Positions 31,003 to 38,037 of a DNA stretch of 39,176 nucleotides are shown here, in pieces. The position numbers and the translations under genes are program-made. Within the stretch, counting starts at the first letter, position 1; each line of letters begins with the position of its first letter. The notes below the pieces were generated by a model, which saw only the letters and a list, made by a program, of their open reading frames with translations, made no database searches and had not been told where the DNA came from. Origin of the DNA: CAYHMW01 sp964357925. GTDB lineage: Bacteria > Patescibacteriota > Microgenomatia > UBA8517. The stretch is from assembly GCA_964357925.1 (NCBI GenBank), contig CAYHMW010000009.1, positions 1 to 39,176 of the forward strand, read 5' to 3'.

Positions 31003-32595
31003 CTAAATTTTCCCCCAGAGGGTATACGCAATAGTCCCATCGGGATTATAAAAGTGCTTCACAATTTTGGCTTGCATTCCGTCTTTAATTTTACTCTCAG
31101 CGCTGCACCGAAAACCATCGACCACAAGAATATTACGATAGAACGGCGGCTCAAATTTCCCAGGAAACTCATCTCCCGACGGGCATTCCTTCTGAGTAAA
31201 CACTAAATTTTGAAATTCCCATAGCCCACCATTTCTTTTTATTGCATAGCTATTAAATTCTGCTGGATCTTGCTTACTATAAAAGGCATACCAAGGATAT
31301 GGATCATCAGGATCATTTGTAACTATTACCTTCTCATAATTATCTTTCACTTCATTTAAATAAACCACTAAATTTTTCGCACTTATATTTCTTACGAAGC
31401 CAACCTCCTCCGCTGTACGCGTCGTATAAGACATCCCAAAATGGTGAAGGCTTAAAAGCTCGACAAATATTAGAAAATATAAAAAGCCTCTTTGAGTCTT
31501 TCCCGACGCCCACAATTTTTCTATTGCAATGGCGATGATAATTGTAATGAATGGCAGCATTAAAAAAGCTCTGTGCATATTCGGTGAATCCTCAGATGTC
31601 AAAGCTGCAGTAAGCGGGGCAGCAATTAGTAGCCAAAGCACGAGCTTATTGGCACCGACTTTTAATACTGTATATGCGCCAATGGCAAGAAGCACAAAAC
31701 CAGAATAGGTCATAAGTCCTGTGTGTGGAGTTGAGTAACGCTTTGGCAACACATTATCGCCGACCAAAAAATCAAAACTGAAATACTGTGCGTACTCTCC
31801 TAGAAAACGCTCACCATAAATTACATATTTATTATCAAAAACAGTCTTAAATACCTTCGCGTCTGTTGCAGAAAGCACTTGTGCAATCTTTTCTTGCTTA
31901 AACACGGACACTTGCGCAAACCTACCTCTGCCAGTAGTGTTAGAAATCAAAAATAATGTAACTAATGAAATTGCAATAAACACCTTAATTCGCTGAGATC
32001 GGTGTTGATTACTATGAACTAACATTATCAAAACAAATAGTGGTGCTAAGAGTCGAATCGAGTGATAAAAGAAGTAACTCACGAAAAACATCCCAACCGA
32101 TCCTAAGGCATTTCTTTTTAAAAGGAAGTAAATTCCACAGATAGCGAAAAAGGTGCTTATTACAACCTCGCTAGTTGCTCGTGAAGCCACAATATGCCAA
32201 GGTGAAATTGCCAGTAAAAAAGAAGCAATCAACCCAACTCGTTTCTTGTTTGCAGTGGAATCAATAAGCTTTCCAGTCAGTAAATACAACGGGAAAACGG
32301 TCATTGCTCCGATTAGTGCGGAAGGAAATCGTACAGCGAATTCATTAAGCCCGAATAAAAAAATTGATGGGATAGTAAGGTAAAATATCCCCGCTGGGCG
32401 ATAATCCCCAAATGTGTTGTAATAAAGTGCCAGGCTATTCCCCCGATCATCTTCACCAGTTCTAAAGATCGAGTATGCATTCCATCCAACACGCACTTCA
32501 TCGACATGAAACCCCACAGGTAGTCGACCCAAAAAAACAACCCTAAGTAAGAGTGCTATTAAAAAAATACTCCAAAGAAGTTTATTTTTAAGCAT
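31003..32595 (-). CDS. Membrane glycosyltransferase of the GT39/PMT-like type
   Basis: A 530-residue multi-pass membrane protein with about ten hydrophobic segments in its first two thirds. The N-terminal loop after the first helix carries FHVDEVRVGWNAYSIF, the acidic DE pair expected of GT-C/GT39 polyprenyl-phosphate-sugar transferases, followed by YRPAGIFYLTIPSIFLFG. The last 140 residues form a soluble domain (DNYEKVIVTNDPDDPYPWYAFYSK), probably outside the membrane. It likely transfers a sugar from a lipid carrier to a surface acceptor. The ATG at 32595 overlaps the VIT gene stop by 8 bp; a TTG at 32610 is less likely. Such transferases are frequent in Patescibacteria. The exact substrate is unknown. 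Confidence 0.8.
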   Translation of the reverse strand: MLKNKLLWSIFLIALLLRVVFLGRLPVGFHVDEVRVGWNAYSIFRTGEDDRGNSLALYYNTFGDYRPAGIFYLTIPSIFLFGLNEFAVRFPSALIGAMTVFPLYLLTGKLIDSTANKKRVGLIASFLLAISPWHIVASRATSEVVISTFFAICGIYFLLKRNALGSVGMFFVSYFFYHSIRLLAPLFVLIMLVHSNQHRSQRIKVFIAISLVTLFLISNTTGRGRFAQVSVFKQEKIAQVLSATDAKVFKTVFDNKYVIYGERFLGEYAQYFSFDFLVGDNVLPKRYSTPHTGLMTYSGFVLLAIGAYTVLKVGANKLVLWLLIAAPLTAALTSEDSPNMHRAFLMLPFITIIIAIAIEKLWASGKTQRGFLYFLIFVELLSLHHFGMSYTTRTAEEVGFVRNISAKNLVVYLNEVKDNYEKVIVTNDPDDPYPWYAFYSKQDPAEFNSYAIKRNGGLWEFQNLVFTQKECPSGDEFPGKFEPPFYRNILVVDGFRCSAESKIKDGMQAKIVKHFYNPDGTIAYTLWGKI

Positions 32596-33091
32596 CCACC
32601 AATAGTCCAACTATTGTGCCGATCAAAACCGTAGTACCGCCAATCAAGAACATTTTAAGTCCTTTTCTCCACACGTTCTTGCTACCAGTAAGCCTCCCGC
32701 TGACAACTCCAAGCAAAAACAAAGCAACCAGTGAAAAAATAATCGAGACTATAAGCCCGGTAATATTATTCTCAATAAACATGTACGGAGATAGAGGAAT
32801 GAATCCTGACGCAAAATATGAAAAAAACATGATCAGAGCTCCCTCAATTGTTAAAACTGACTCATGTTTACGCTCACTATCCTCAACTGTGCTCTCTGAC
32901 AAATAACTTCCGACACCCATAGAGAAAGCTTCTACAAAAATAAGAACAATTCCAGTGAGAAATATTTGAGTCTTGGGCAAACCGGTAACTGCAATTCCTG
33001 ACAAGAGTCCAACTGTTGAAACTAAGCTATCCTCCACTCCAAATACAAAGTTTCTAACGTAATGTGAACCATTATGGGACATGCTCTTCAT
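32588..33091 (-). CDS. VIT1/CCC1-family metal transporter
   Basis: A 167-residue membrane protein from the ATG at 33091. Motifs: HYVRNFVFGVEDSLVSTVGLLSGIAVTG and FVEAFSMGVGSYLSESTVEDSERK match the VIT1/CCC1 (DUF125) family, which moves iron or manganese across membranes. Four or five hydrophobic helices are visible. It is shorter than the usual 220-240 residues, with the acidic cytoplasmic metal-binding loop reduced. A longer TTG start at 33145 exists, but a minus-strand promoter lies just upstream of the ATG. It is translationally coupled to the glycosyltransferase downstream. Confidence 0.82.
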   Translation of the reverse strand: MKSMSHNGSHYVRNFVFGVEDSLVSTVGLLSGIAVTGLPKTQIFLTGIVLIFVEAFSMGVGSYLSESTVEDSERKHESVLTIEGALIMFFSYFASGFIPLSPYMFIENNITGLIVSIIFSLVALFLLGVVSGRLTGSKNVWRKGLKMFLIGGTTVLIGTIVGLLVDA

Positions 33092-33098
33092 ATAGTTT

Positions 33099-33156
33099 AA
33101 TATACCATATCTTAATTTGTGCTTGACAAAGAGGCTTAAGTTCAACTATTTTAAGC
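33099..33156. promoter_or_regulatory. Divergent promoter region with inverted repeat
   Basis: TTGACA (33123-33128) with TATTTT (33147-33152) at 18-bp spacing faces right, toward the 70-residue gene. On the minus strand, TTGTCA (33129-33124) with an extended TGG-TATATT (-10 at 33104-33099) faces left, toward the VIT gene. The two -35 boxes overlap. GCTTAA (33134-33139) and TTAAGC (33151-33156) form an inverted repeat across the rightward -10, a possible operator. Confidence 0.5.
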
Positions 33157-33211
33157 TAGCTCGAGGGTAAATCTGAAAGCTAAATCAATGCCCAGAGGGA
33201 GGTGATTGTTT

Positions 33212-33424
33212 ATGGATAATGTTGAATTTTACGATGTTAGTAAAAGGCAAAAAGTCTCTGTCCCGGTGTCTCAAATTAAAAAGCGAACATATACAAGAAC
33301 TACAAAAAACGGCTCCACGCAAACTAGGTACGCAGTAGTTGCGGAAGTCGATGGGAAGAAGTTAACAAAATTTGTTAATAAACAGACTTGGGAAGGACTT
33401 AGTGTCCCAGTAATGGAAGGTTAA
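33212..33424 (+). CDS. Small basic protein (70 residues), function unknown
   Basis: The ATG at 33212 is preceded by GGAGGTGAT, an excellent Shine-Dalgarno, which settles the start over a TTG at 33206. The protein is basic and predicted mainly beta: VEFYDVSKRQKVSVPVSQIKKRTY, then TRYAVVAEVDGKKLTKFVNK. The pattern of short strands with many Lys/Arg/Thr resembles small nucleic-acid-binding barrels, but I do not recognise a named family. It has its own promoter and terminator, so it is a monocistronic, probably well-expressed gene. Confidence 0.7.
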   Translation: MDNVEFYDVSKRQKVSVPVSQIKKRTYTRTTKNGSTQTRYAVVAEVDGKKLTKFVNKQTWEGLSVPVMEG

Positions 33425-33451
33425 TTAGAATATTTTCCATTCACAAAGACC

Positions 33452-33476
33452 CTCTCGCTCACGCGGGAGAGTTTTT
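33452..33476 (+). terminator. Intrinsic terminator after the 70-residue gene
   Basis: CTCTC-GC (33452-33458) pairs with GC-GG-GAGAG (33463-33471), the GG bulged, followed by TTTTT (33472-33476). Confidence 0.7.
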
Positions 33477-33497
33477 GTTTCTTCAGAAGAACCGTTC

Positions 33498-33506
33498 TGT
33501 TAAAAT
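33498..33506 (+). promoter_or_regulatory. Extended -10 promoter of tRNA-Pro
   Basis: TGT-TAAAAT (33498-33506) is an extended -10 that lies 12 nt before the tRNA 5' end. The -35 region is weak. Confidence 0.4.
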
Positions 33507-33518
33507 ACTTTCAAAATA

Positions 33519-33589
33519 CGGGGTATAGTTTAACGGTAGAATGGGCGCATGGGGTGCGTCCGGCGGAGGTTCAATTCCTCCTACCCCGA
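33519..33589 (+). tRNA. tRNA-Pro (GGG)
   Basis: Full cloverleaf. Acceptor CGGGGTA (33519-33525) pairs with TACCCCG (33582-33588). The D-stem is GTTT/GAAT. The anticodon stem GGCGC/GCGTC carries the loop ATGGGGT with anticodon GGG. The variable loop is CGGC, and the T-arm is GGAGG-TTCAATT-CCTCC. The C1-G72 pair and discriminator A73 are the bacterial tRNA-Pro identity elements. CCA is not encoded. Confidence 0.95.
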
Positions 33590-33625
33590 CAAATCTCACT
33601 TTCAGCCAGACAATGTTTCACCTTC

Positions 33626-33654
33626 TTGTATTGCATGTCACCAGATGATATATA
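33626..33654 (+). promoter_or_regulatory. Promoter of recA (TTGTAT-N17-TATATA)
   Basis: TTGTAT (33626-33631), a 17-bp spacer, and TATATA (33649-33654) preceded by TGA. The -10 ends 12 nt before the recA ATG. I see no clear LexA-type palindrome over it. Confidence 0.55.
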
Positions 33655-33666
33655 GGATAAGTTGGC

Positions 33667-34758
33667 ATGGCAAAGAAAGATAAAGAGACAGTACACGCTC
33701 CGGAAAAAGTAGAATCAAACACCCAAAAGCTAGAGGCCATCAAAATGGCCATGGCGCAAATCGAGAAGCAATACGGCAAGGGCTCCATTATGCGCCTAGG
33801 TCAAAAAATGGGTGAGCAATCTGCAATTGAGACAATCCCCACAGGTTCCATTGCCCTTGATCTTGCCCTCGGTGTTGGTGGCCTTCCAAAAGGTAGAATT
33901 GTTGAAATCTACGGCCCTGAAGCTTCCGGCAAAACAACACTCGCGCTTCATGTAATTGCAGAAGCACAAAAAAGAGGTGGTCAGTGTGCCTTCGTGGATG
34001 CTGAGCATGCCCTTGATCCAACCCGTGCAGAAGCGATTGGCGTCAACCTAGACGACCTTCTTCTCAGCCAACCAGATACCGGTGAACAGGCGCTAGAAAT
34101 TACAGAAACCCTAATCAGATCAGGAGCCATCGACGTTATAGTTGTTGATTCAGTCGCTGCTCTTGTCCCCCGCGCCGAGCTTGAAGGTGAAATGGGCGAT
34201 GCTGTAATGGGTCTCCAGGCCCGCCTCATGAGCCAAGCCTTGAGAAAGCTCACAGGCGCTATTTCAAAAAGCAAAACTATCCTTATTTTTACTAACCAAC
34301 TTCGTCAAAAAATTGGCGTAATGTTTGGGAATCCCGAAACAACTCCCGGTGGCCTCGCCCTGAAGTTTTATTGTTCAGTTAGAATCGACACTAGAAGGAT
34401 TGAGTCCTTGAAAGACGGCGAGAAAATCATTGGCTCTCGCCATCGCGCGCGCATTGTTAAAAATAAAGTTGCTCCTCCACTTCGTGTAGCAGAATTCGAT
34501 ATCATGAACGATGAAGGGATAAGTAAATCTGGCGGTCTTTTGGACGTTTCAATTGACTTAGGGATCATTGGCAAAAGTGGCTCATTCTTTAATTACAAAG
34601 GCAAAGTTATGGCCCAAGGCAGGGAAGCCACCAAAGCCTTTATTAAAGAAAACGCAAAGCTAGCAGAGAGGCTTGAGGAAGAAATTCGTGCAAGTCTAGT
34701 TTCCGATAAACCAATCCCCAAGGAAATCGGCGAAGAAAAGCCAGAGGAAGAAGAATAA
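33667..34758 (+). CDS. recA: RecA recombinase
   Basis: RecA, 363 residues, forms filaments on single-stranded DNA for strand exchange. Walker A GPEASGKT is at 83-90, the VDAEHALDP segment follows, Walker B VIVVDSVAALVPRAELEGEMGD, and the L2 region NQLRQKIGVMFGNPETTPGGLALKFY is conserved. The C-terminal acidic tail (EKPEEEE) is present. It has its own promoter and is followed with no gap by recX. Confidence 0.98.
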   Translation: MAKKDKETVHAPEKVESNTQKLEAIKMAMAQIEKQYGKGSIMRLGQKMGEQSAIETIPTGSIALDLALGVGGLPKGRIVEIYGPEASGKTTLALHVIAEAQKRGGQCAFVDAEHALDPTRAEAIGVNLDDLLLSQPDTGEQALEITETLIRSGAIDVIVVDSVAALVPRAELEGEMGDAVMGLQARLMSQALRKLTGAISKSKTILIFTNQLRQKIGVMFGNPETTPGGLALKFYCSVRIDTRRIESLKDGEKIIGSRHRARIVKNKVAPPLRVAEFDIMNDEGISKSGGLLDVSIDLGIIGKSGSFFNYKGKVMAQGREATKAFIKENAKLAERLEEEIRASLVSDKPIPKEIGEEKPEEEE

Positions 34759-35370
34759 GTGCCTACAATTACAGCTCTCAAAAAGCAAAAATTTAGTAAT
34801 CGTGTCAATGTTTATTTGGACGATCAATTTGGCTTCGGTACAGATCTTGAAACTTTAGTCAAATCAAAAATAAAAGTTGGTCTCGAAATTTCCGAAGAAC
34901 AACTAAAAGAAATACAAAATACTTCTGATTTTCAAAAAACATTAAGTAAACTCCTAAACTTCGCAACAATAAGACCCAGAAGCTACAAAGAAATCAGTAA
35001 TTGGTTCTACAAGAAAAAAACTCCAGAAACTCATCAAAAAAAACTAATCAAAAAATTAAATAGTCTTGAGTTGCTGGACGACAATAAGTTTGCGCGTTGG
35101 TGGCTGGAACAAAGAGCCACCTTTCGTCCAAAAAGCAAAAGAGAACTAAAATTTGAACTTCTCCAAAAAGGGATCAATAAATTAATAATCTCTAAAGTTT
35201 TAGAAGAATCAGAAGTCGACGAGCTGAGCATTGCCAAAAATTTAATTGCCAAAAATTCCTACAAATGGTCAAAATTTGATGACAGAAAAAGGAAACAAAA
35301 AATGTGTGAATATCTCGCCCGCAAAGGCTTCAGTTGGGAGGTTGTTAAAAAAGCGACCGCAATTGACTAA
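34759..35370 (+). CDS. recX: RecX regulatory protein
   Basis: RecX, 203 residues, expected to bind and cap RecA filaments. The GTG start follows the recA TAA directly, so expression is coupled. The family pattern appears in the middle: LLNFATIRPRSYKEISNWFYKK and LELLDDNKFARWWLEQRATFRPKSKRELKFELLQKGI. An N-terminal segment of about 60 residues (ITALKKQKFSNRVNVYLDDQ) precedes the three-helix repeats, as in longer RecX proteins. Confidence 0.88.
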   Translation: MPTITALKKQKFSNRVNVYLDDQFGFGTDLETLVKSKIKVGLEISEEQLKEIQNTSDFQKTLSKLLNFATIRPRSYKEISNWFYKKKTPETHQKKLIKKLNSLELLDDNKFARWWLEQRATFRPKSKRELKFELLQKGINKLIISKVLEESEVDELSIAKNLIAKNSYKWSKFDDRKRKQKMCEYLARKGFSWEVVKKATAID

Positions 35371-35392
35371 ACTAGTACTCCCCAGTTAAAAT
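35363..35392 (+). promoter_or_regulatory. Promoter of rny (TTGACT-N18-TAAAAT)
   Basis: TTGACT (35363-35368) and TAAAAT (35387-35392) are separated by 18 bp. The -35 lies inside the end of recX. The transcript would start near 35399 and carry a leader of nearly 90 nt. Confidence 0.5.
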
Positions 35393-35400
35393 ACACACTA

Positions 35401-35475
35401 AGGAGAATGAAGAAAGATTTAATCGCCAGAGCGTTATCTCTTCAAATCAAAACCGCCTAAGAGCGGCTTTCTCCT
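35401..35475 (+). promoter_or_regulatory. Structured leader of rny with a possible 17-codon ORF
   Basis: AGGAGAA (35401-35407) pairs perfectly with TTCTCCT (35469-35475), closing a large loop that contains CCGC/GCGG (35453-35456 with 35463-35466). The 5' arm includes AAGGAG and overlaps ATG 35407, which opens a 17-codon frame (MKKDLIARALSLQIKTA) ending in TAA at 35458-35460. The spacing from AAGGAG to this ATG is only 1 nt, so translation is doubtful. The structure could serve feedback control by RNase Y or end recX transcripts. Confidence 0.4.
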
Positions 35476-35486
35476 CCATTACAAAC

Positions 35487-36665
35487 ATGAGTAAAACAGA
35501 CAAAGAGCTCCATGATGAATTAATTCAAAAACTTGAAAAGGCTTCTGGGCTTTCTCGCGACGAAGCCAAGAAATGGCTTCTCGAAGAGCTTCAAAAAGAC
35601 TTAAAAAGTGAAATTTCTCAAAGGATCAGAAACGCCGAAGAACGCATCAAATTAGAAGCCCAAGAAAAAGCAAAAGAAATTCTAGTTGACGCAATGAAGC
35701 ACGGCGCCACAGCATACACTGCAGAGTTCACAATCTCGACAGTTCGCGTCCCAGATGAAGATACAAAAGGCAGAATCATCGGTAAAGAGGGGAGAAACAT
35801 CAGAATGTTCGAAAGCGTCACTGGTGTCGAGATAGAGCTAGATGAAACTCCAGAAATTAGGCTTAGTAGCTTTGATTCAGTGAGACGCGAAATAGCCAGA
35901 CGTGCACTCACCGAGCTTATCAAGGACAAAAGAATTCAGCCAAGCAGAATCGAGGAAGTCGTTGCGGAAGTTAAGCGCGACATGGACGCAGTACTTCTGG
36001 AAGAAGGTAAGAGAATTGCAGATGAAGTAGGGGAATATAACCTTCCGGTCGAAATCATCAAAATGCTTGGAAAATTCAAATTCAGAACCAGCTATGGTCA
36101 AAATCTCGCGCTTCACACAATCGAGGAAACCAAAATAGGTATGTCAATTGCCAGGGAGCTTGGGGCCGACGTCGAAGTTGTAAGGCTCGGTGGCCTTCTA
36201 CATGACATAGGCAAGGTCGCAACAGACGACGAAGGTACACATGTCCAAAAGGGAGTGGAGATTGCGAAAAGATTCAATATGCCCAAAGCAGTAACAGCAG
36301 TAATTGCAGAGCACCACGAAGATAGGCCATTTAGCTCAATCGAATCGGTAATTGTTTGGATTGCAGACGCAATCTCGGGCAGTCGTCCAGGTGCCCGCTA
36401 CGAGCCTCACGAAAACTATGTCAAAAGAATGGATAAAATCGAAGAAATTGCAGGTTCTTTTAAAGGAGTCAGCGAAGCACTCGCTTTCCAAGCCGGCCGC
36501 GATGTTCGCGTAGTAGTAAACCCAGGAGAGGTTGATGACGATGGCATTGTTATTCTGGCAAGAGAAATTACGAAACGTCTAGAAAAAGAAGCAGAGTACG
36601 CAGGCCAAATAAAAGTTACAGTAATAAGGGAAGTTAGAGCAACCGACACAACCGCCGCCCACTAA
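35487..36665 (+). CDS. rny: Ribonuclease Y, soluble form without membrane anchor
   Basis: RNase Y, 392 residues, an endoribonuclease that starts mRNA decay. The KH motif GRIIGKEGRN is at 95-104. The HD nuclease residues are H210, H239-D240 (LLHDIGK), H252, H276-H277 and D294 (WIADAIS). Typical RNase Y proteins have about 520 residues, with an N-terminal membrane helix and a long coiled coil. Here only about 80 charged helical residues precede the KH domain, with no hydrophobic segment. The upstream in-frame sequence offers no other start and encodes no helix. The enzyme should therefore be cytosolic. Confidence 0.93.
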   Translation: MSKTDKELHDELIQKLEKASGLSRDEAKKWLLEELQKDLKSEISQRIRNAEERIKLEAQEKAKEILVDAMKHGATAYTAEFTISTVRVPDEDTKGRIIGKEGRNIRMFESVTGVEIELDETPEIRLSSFDSVRREIARRALTELIKDKRIQPSRIEEVVAEVKRDMDAVLLEEGKRIADEVGEYNLPVEIIKMLGKFKFRTSYGQNLALHTIEETKIGMSIARELGADVEVVRLGGLLHDIGKVATDDEGTHVQKGVEIAKRFNMPKAVTAVIAEHHEDRPFSSIESVIVWIADAISGSRPGARYEPHENYVKRMDKIEEIAGSFKGVSEALAFQAGRDVRVVVNPGEVDDDGIVILAREITKRLEKEAEYAGQIKVTVIREVRATDTTAAH

Positions 36666-36678
36666 TCTCCCCGATCTC

Positions 36679-36707
36679 TTGACATTAACAAGTGATTGAA
36701 TTATCCT
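36679..36707 (+). promoter_or_regulatory. Promoter of the HU gene (TTGACA-N17-TATCCT)
   Basis: TTGACA (36679-36684), a 17-bp spacer, TATCCT (36702-36707). The -10 lies 9 nt before the ATG at 36717, predicting a leaderless or nearly leaderless mRNA. Confidence 0.65.
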
Positions 36708-36716
36708 TGAGCTCAA

Positions 36717-36992
36717 ATGACAAAGCGTCAAATTGTTGACCAAGTCGCCAGAAAAGCACATCTCACAAAAAGGGGTGCACAAGAAGCAGTTGACGTTTTC
36801 CTAAATGAAATCGGCCGAGCACTCGGCAAAGGTGAAAAAGTCGTTCTTTCGGGCTTTGGCACATTCCGCGTAATCTCCATGAAGGGAAAAACCGTAAAGA
36901 TTCCAAATACACAAAAATTTGTGACAATCAAAGCCCACAGGTCCCCAAGATTCACTCCAGGTAAACGCCTCAAGAAACAAGTTTCAAAATAA
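36717..36992 (+). CDS. HU/IHF-family DNA-binding protein
   Basis: A 91-residue nucleoid protein that bends DNA as a dimer. The family pattern runs the whole length: MTKRQIVDQVARKAHLTKRGAQEAVDVFLNEI, KVVLSGFGTFRVISMKGKTVKIPNTQKFVTIKAHRSPRFTPGKRLKKQV. The residue usually Arg in the tip RNPxT region is replaced: the arm reads KTVKIPNTQKFVTI, so the Pro is kept but the arm is unusual. It is monocistronic with its own promoter. Confidence 0.95.
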   Translation: MTKRQIVDQVARKAHLTKRGAQEAVDVFLNEIGRALGKGEKVVLSGFGTFRVISMKGKTVKIPNTQKFVTIKAHRSPRFTPGKRLKKQVSK

Positions 36993-37020
36993 AAAAAGAC
37001 CCGGAGTAAAATAATCCGGG
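36991..37020 (-). terminator. Intrinsic terminator of the minus-strand gene at 37033
   Basis: Read on the minus strand: CCCGGA (37020-37015), a 9-nt loop, TCCGGG (37005-37000), then TC and seven T residues. The T-run is only on the minus strand, so it mainly serves the leftward gene, though the stem follows the HU gene too. Confidence 0.75.
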
Positions 37021-37032
37021 CCCGACTCAGTT

Positions 37033-37281
37033 CTAAAAGGACGATCTGATATCATCCAATTCCTTCAAAATAGCCTTTGCAGCTTCTGCGTTTTTGCAGT
37101 CGCCAGTTTCTACCAGTGCACGCGCGTCATCCTCAGAGACAATTTCCCCTTCAGAGTACGGATACATTGGCATGAGAATGAATCCACCGCTAACTTGCTC
37201 ATCGGAAAATCTTGTCCAGACTTTTACTCCGCACCATAGCTCAAAAGCTAACTGATGTGCCGTAACGAGGTTTATATTCAC
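37033..37281 (-). CDS. Small hypothetical protein (82 residues)
   Basis: The start is taken as GTG at 37281 because GGAGGT lies 4 nt upstream of it; a TTG at 37293 would place the Shine-Dalgarno inside the gene. The protein starts VNINLVTAHQLAFELWCGVKVW, contains FILMPMYPYSEGEI and ends with an acidic helical part (DDARALVETGDCKNAEAAKAILKELDDI). No family is recognised. It has its own terminator at 36991-37020, supporting a real transcript. Confidence 0.6.
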   Translation of the reverse strand: MNINLVTAHQLAFELWCGVKVWTRFSDEQVSGGFILMPMYPYSEGEIVSEDDARALVETGDCKNAEAAKAILKELDDIRSSF

Positions 37282-37334
37282 AAATACCTCCAAACGCTAT
37301 TACGATACCCTATAATACCACAATCGAAGCCTGT

Positions 37335-38030
37335 TTAAAACTCCTTAGCCAACTTCTCCCACTGACCGGTCCTAAGCTTAAGATCAGGATTACTATCAAT
37401 TATTTCCTTTGCCTTTTGCAAATGCACCTTTGCTTTCTCGGGATCATCGTCTTTCAAGATCCCCGCAATTCTCATGTGAGCGCCTGACAACCAAACATCT
37501 TTGTTATAGGCAATCTCGTCTGTCTTTTCCAACTCCTCAATAATTTGTTCTGCTCGCGATAGTGCAGACCTATCACCATTCATGTATTCCACTGTGTAGA
37601 GATGTCCTTTTATGTCCAGAAGCACAGCAGGGCGGTTATGAAGCTCTGGTGGGTTCTGCTCAAAATTTTCAATCGCTTTCCTGTAACTTTCTATAGCGTC
37701 AGGTATTTGCTCTAACTCACGATAAGCAGTCCCAAGTTTTGCATAAGGCATGGCAAGAGCAGTTTTATCACCACTTGCTATGGCCATCTCGACTGCACAT
37801 AGCGCCGCAAACTTAGCAAGAATCAAAAACTGCCTCTCATTAGTCTTTTCAGACAAATGCCTTAGTGCAAGATATTTTGAAGATTGTGCCTCACTCATCC
37901 CCAAATAATCTTTATCCTCGGCATATACAGTCGTTGCCTCATCCAAAAGTTTTAAAGATTCCAAAAACTCTCCGCTTTCACGGGCTTGCTCCGCCCTCCC
38001 ATGTATTTCCCTTCCTCGTTCAGAATTCAT
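37335..38030 (-). CDS. TPR-repeat protein
   Basis: A helical-repeat protein of 231 residues from the ATG at 38030; an in-frame GTG at 38045 and TTG at 38048 would add up to six residues and overlap the upstream gene. TPR-like units include GEFLESLKLLDEATTVYAEDKDYLGMSEAQ, ALAMPYAKLGTAYRELEQIPDAIESYRKAIENFEQ and MRIAGILKDDDPEKAKVHLQKAKEI. It is probably a protein-protein interaction scaffold. It lies 7 bp downstream of the next gene and is likely co-transcribed with it. Confidence 0.75.
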   Translation of the reverse strand: MNSERGREIHGRAEQARESGEFLESLKLLDEATTVYAEDKDYLGMSEAQSSKYLALRHLSEKTNERQFLILAKFAALCAVEMAIASGDKTALAMPYAKLGTAYRELEQIPDAIESYRKAIENFEQNPPELHNRPAVLLDIKGHLYTVEYMNGDRSALSRAEQIIEELEKTDEIAYNKDVWLSGAHMRIAGILKDDDPEKAKVHLQKAKEIIDSNPDLKLRTGQWEKLAKEF

Positions 38031-38037
38031 GTTCGTG

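Noticed and set aside
37000..37020. Terminator for the HU gene on the plus strand
   Set aside because: The stem has no T-run on the plus strand; the seven-T tract is on the minus strand, so it serves the leftward gene.
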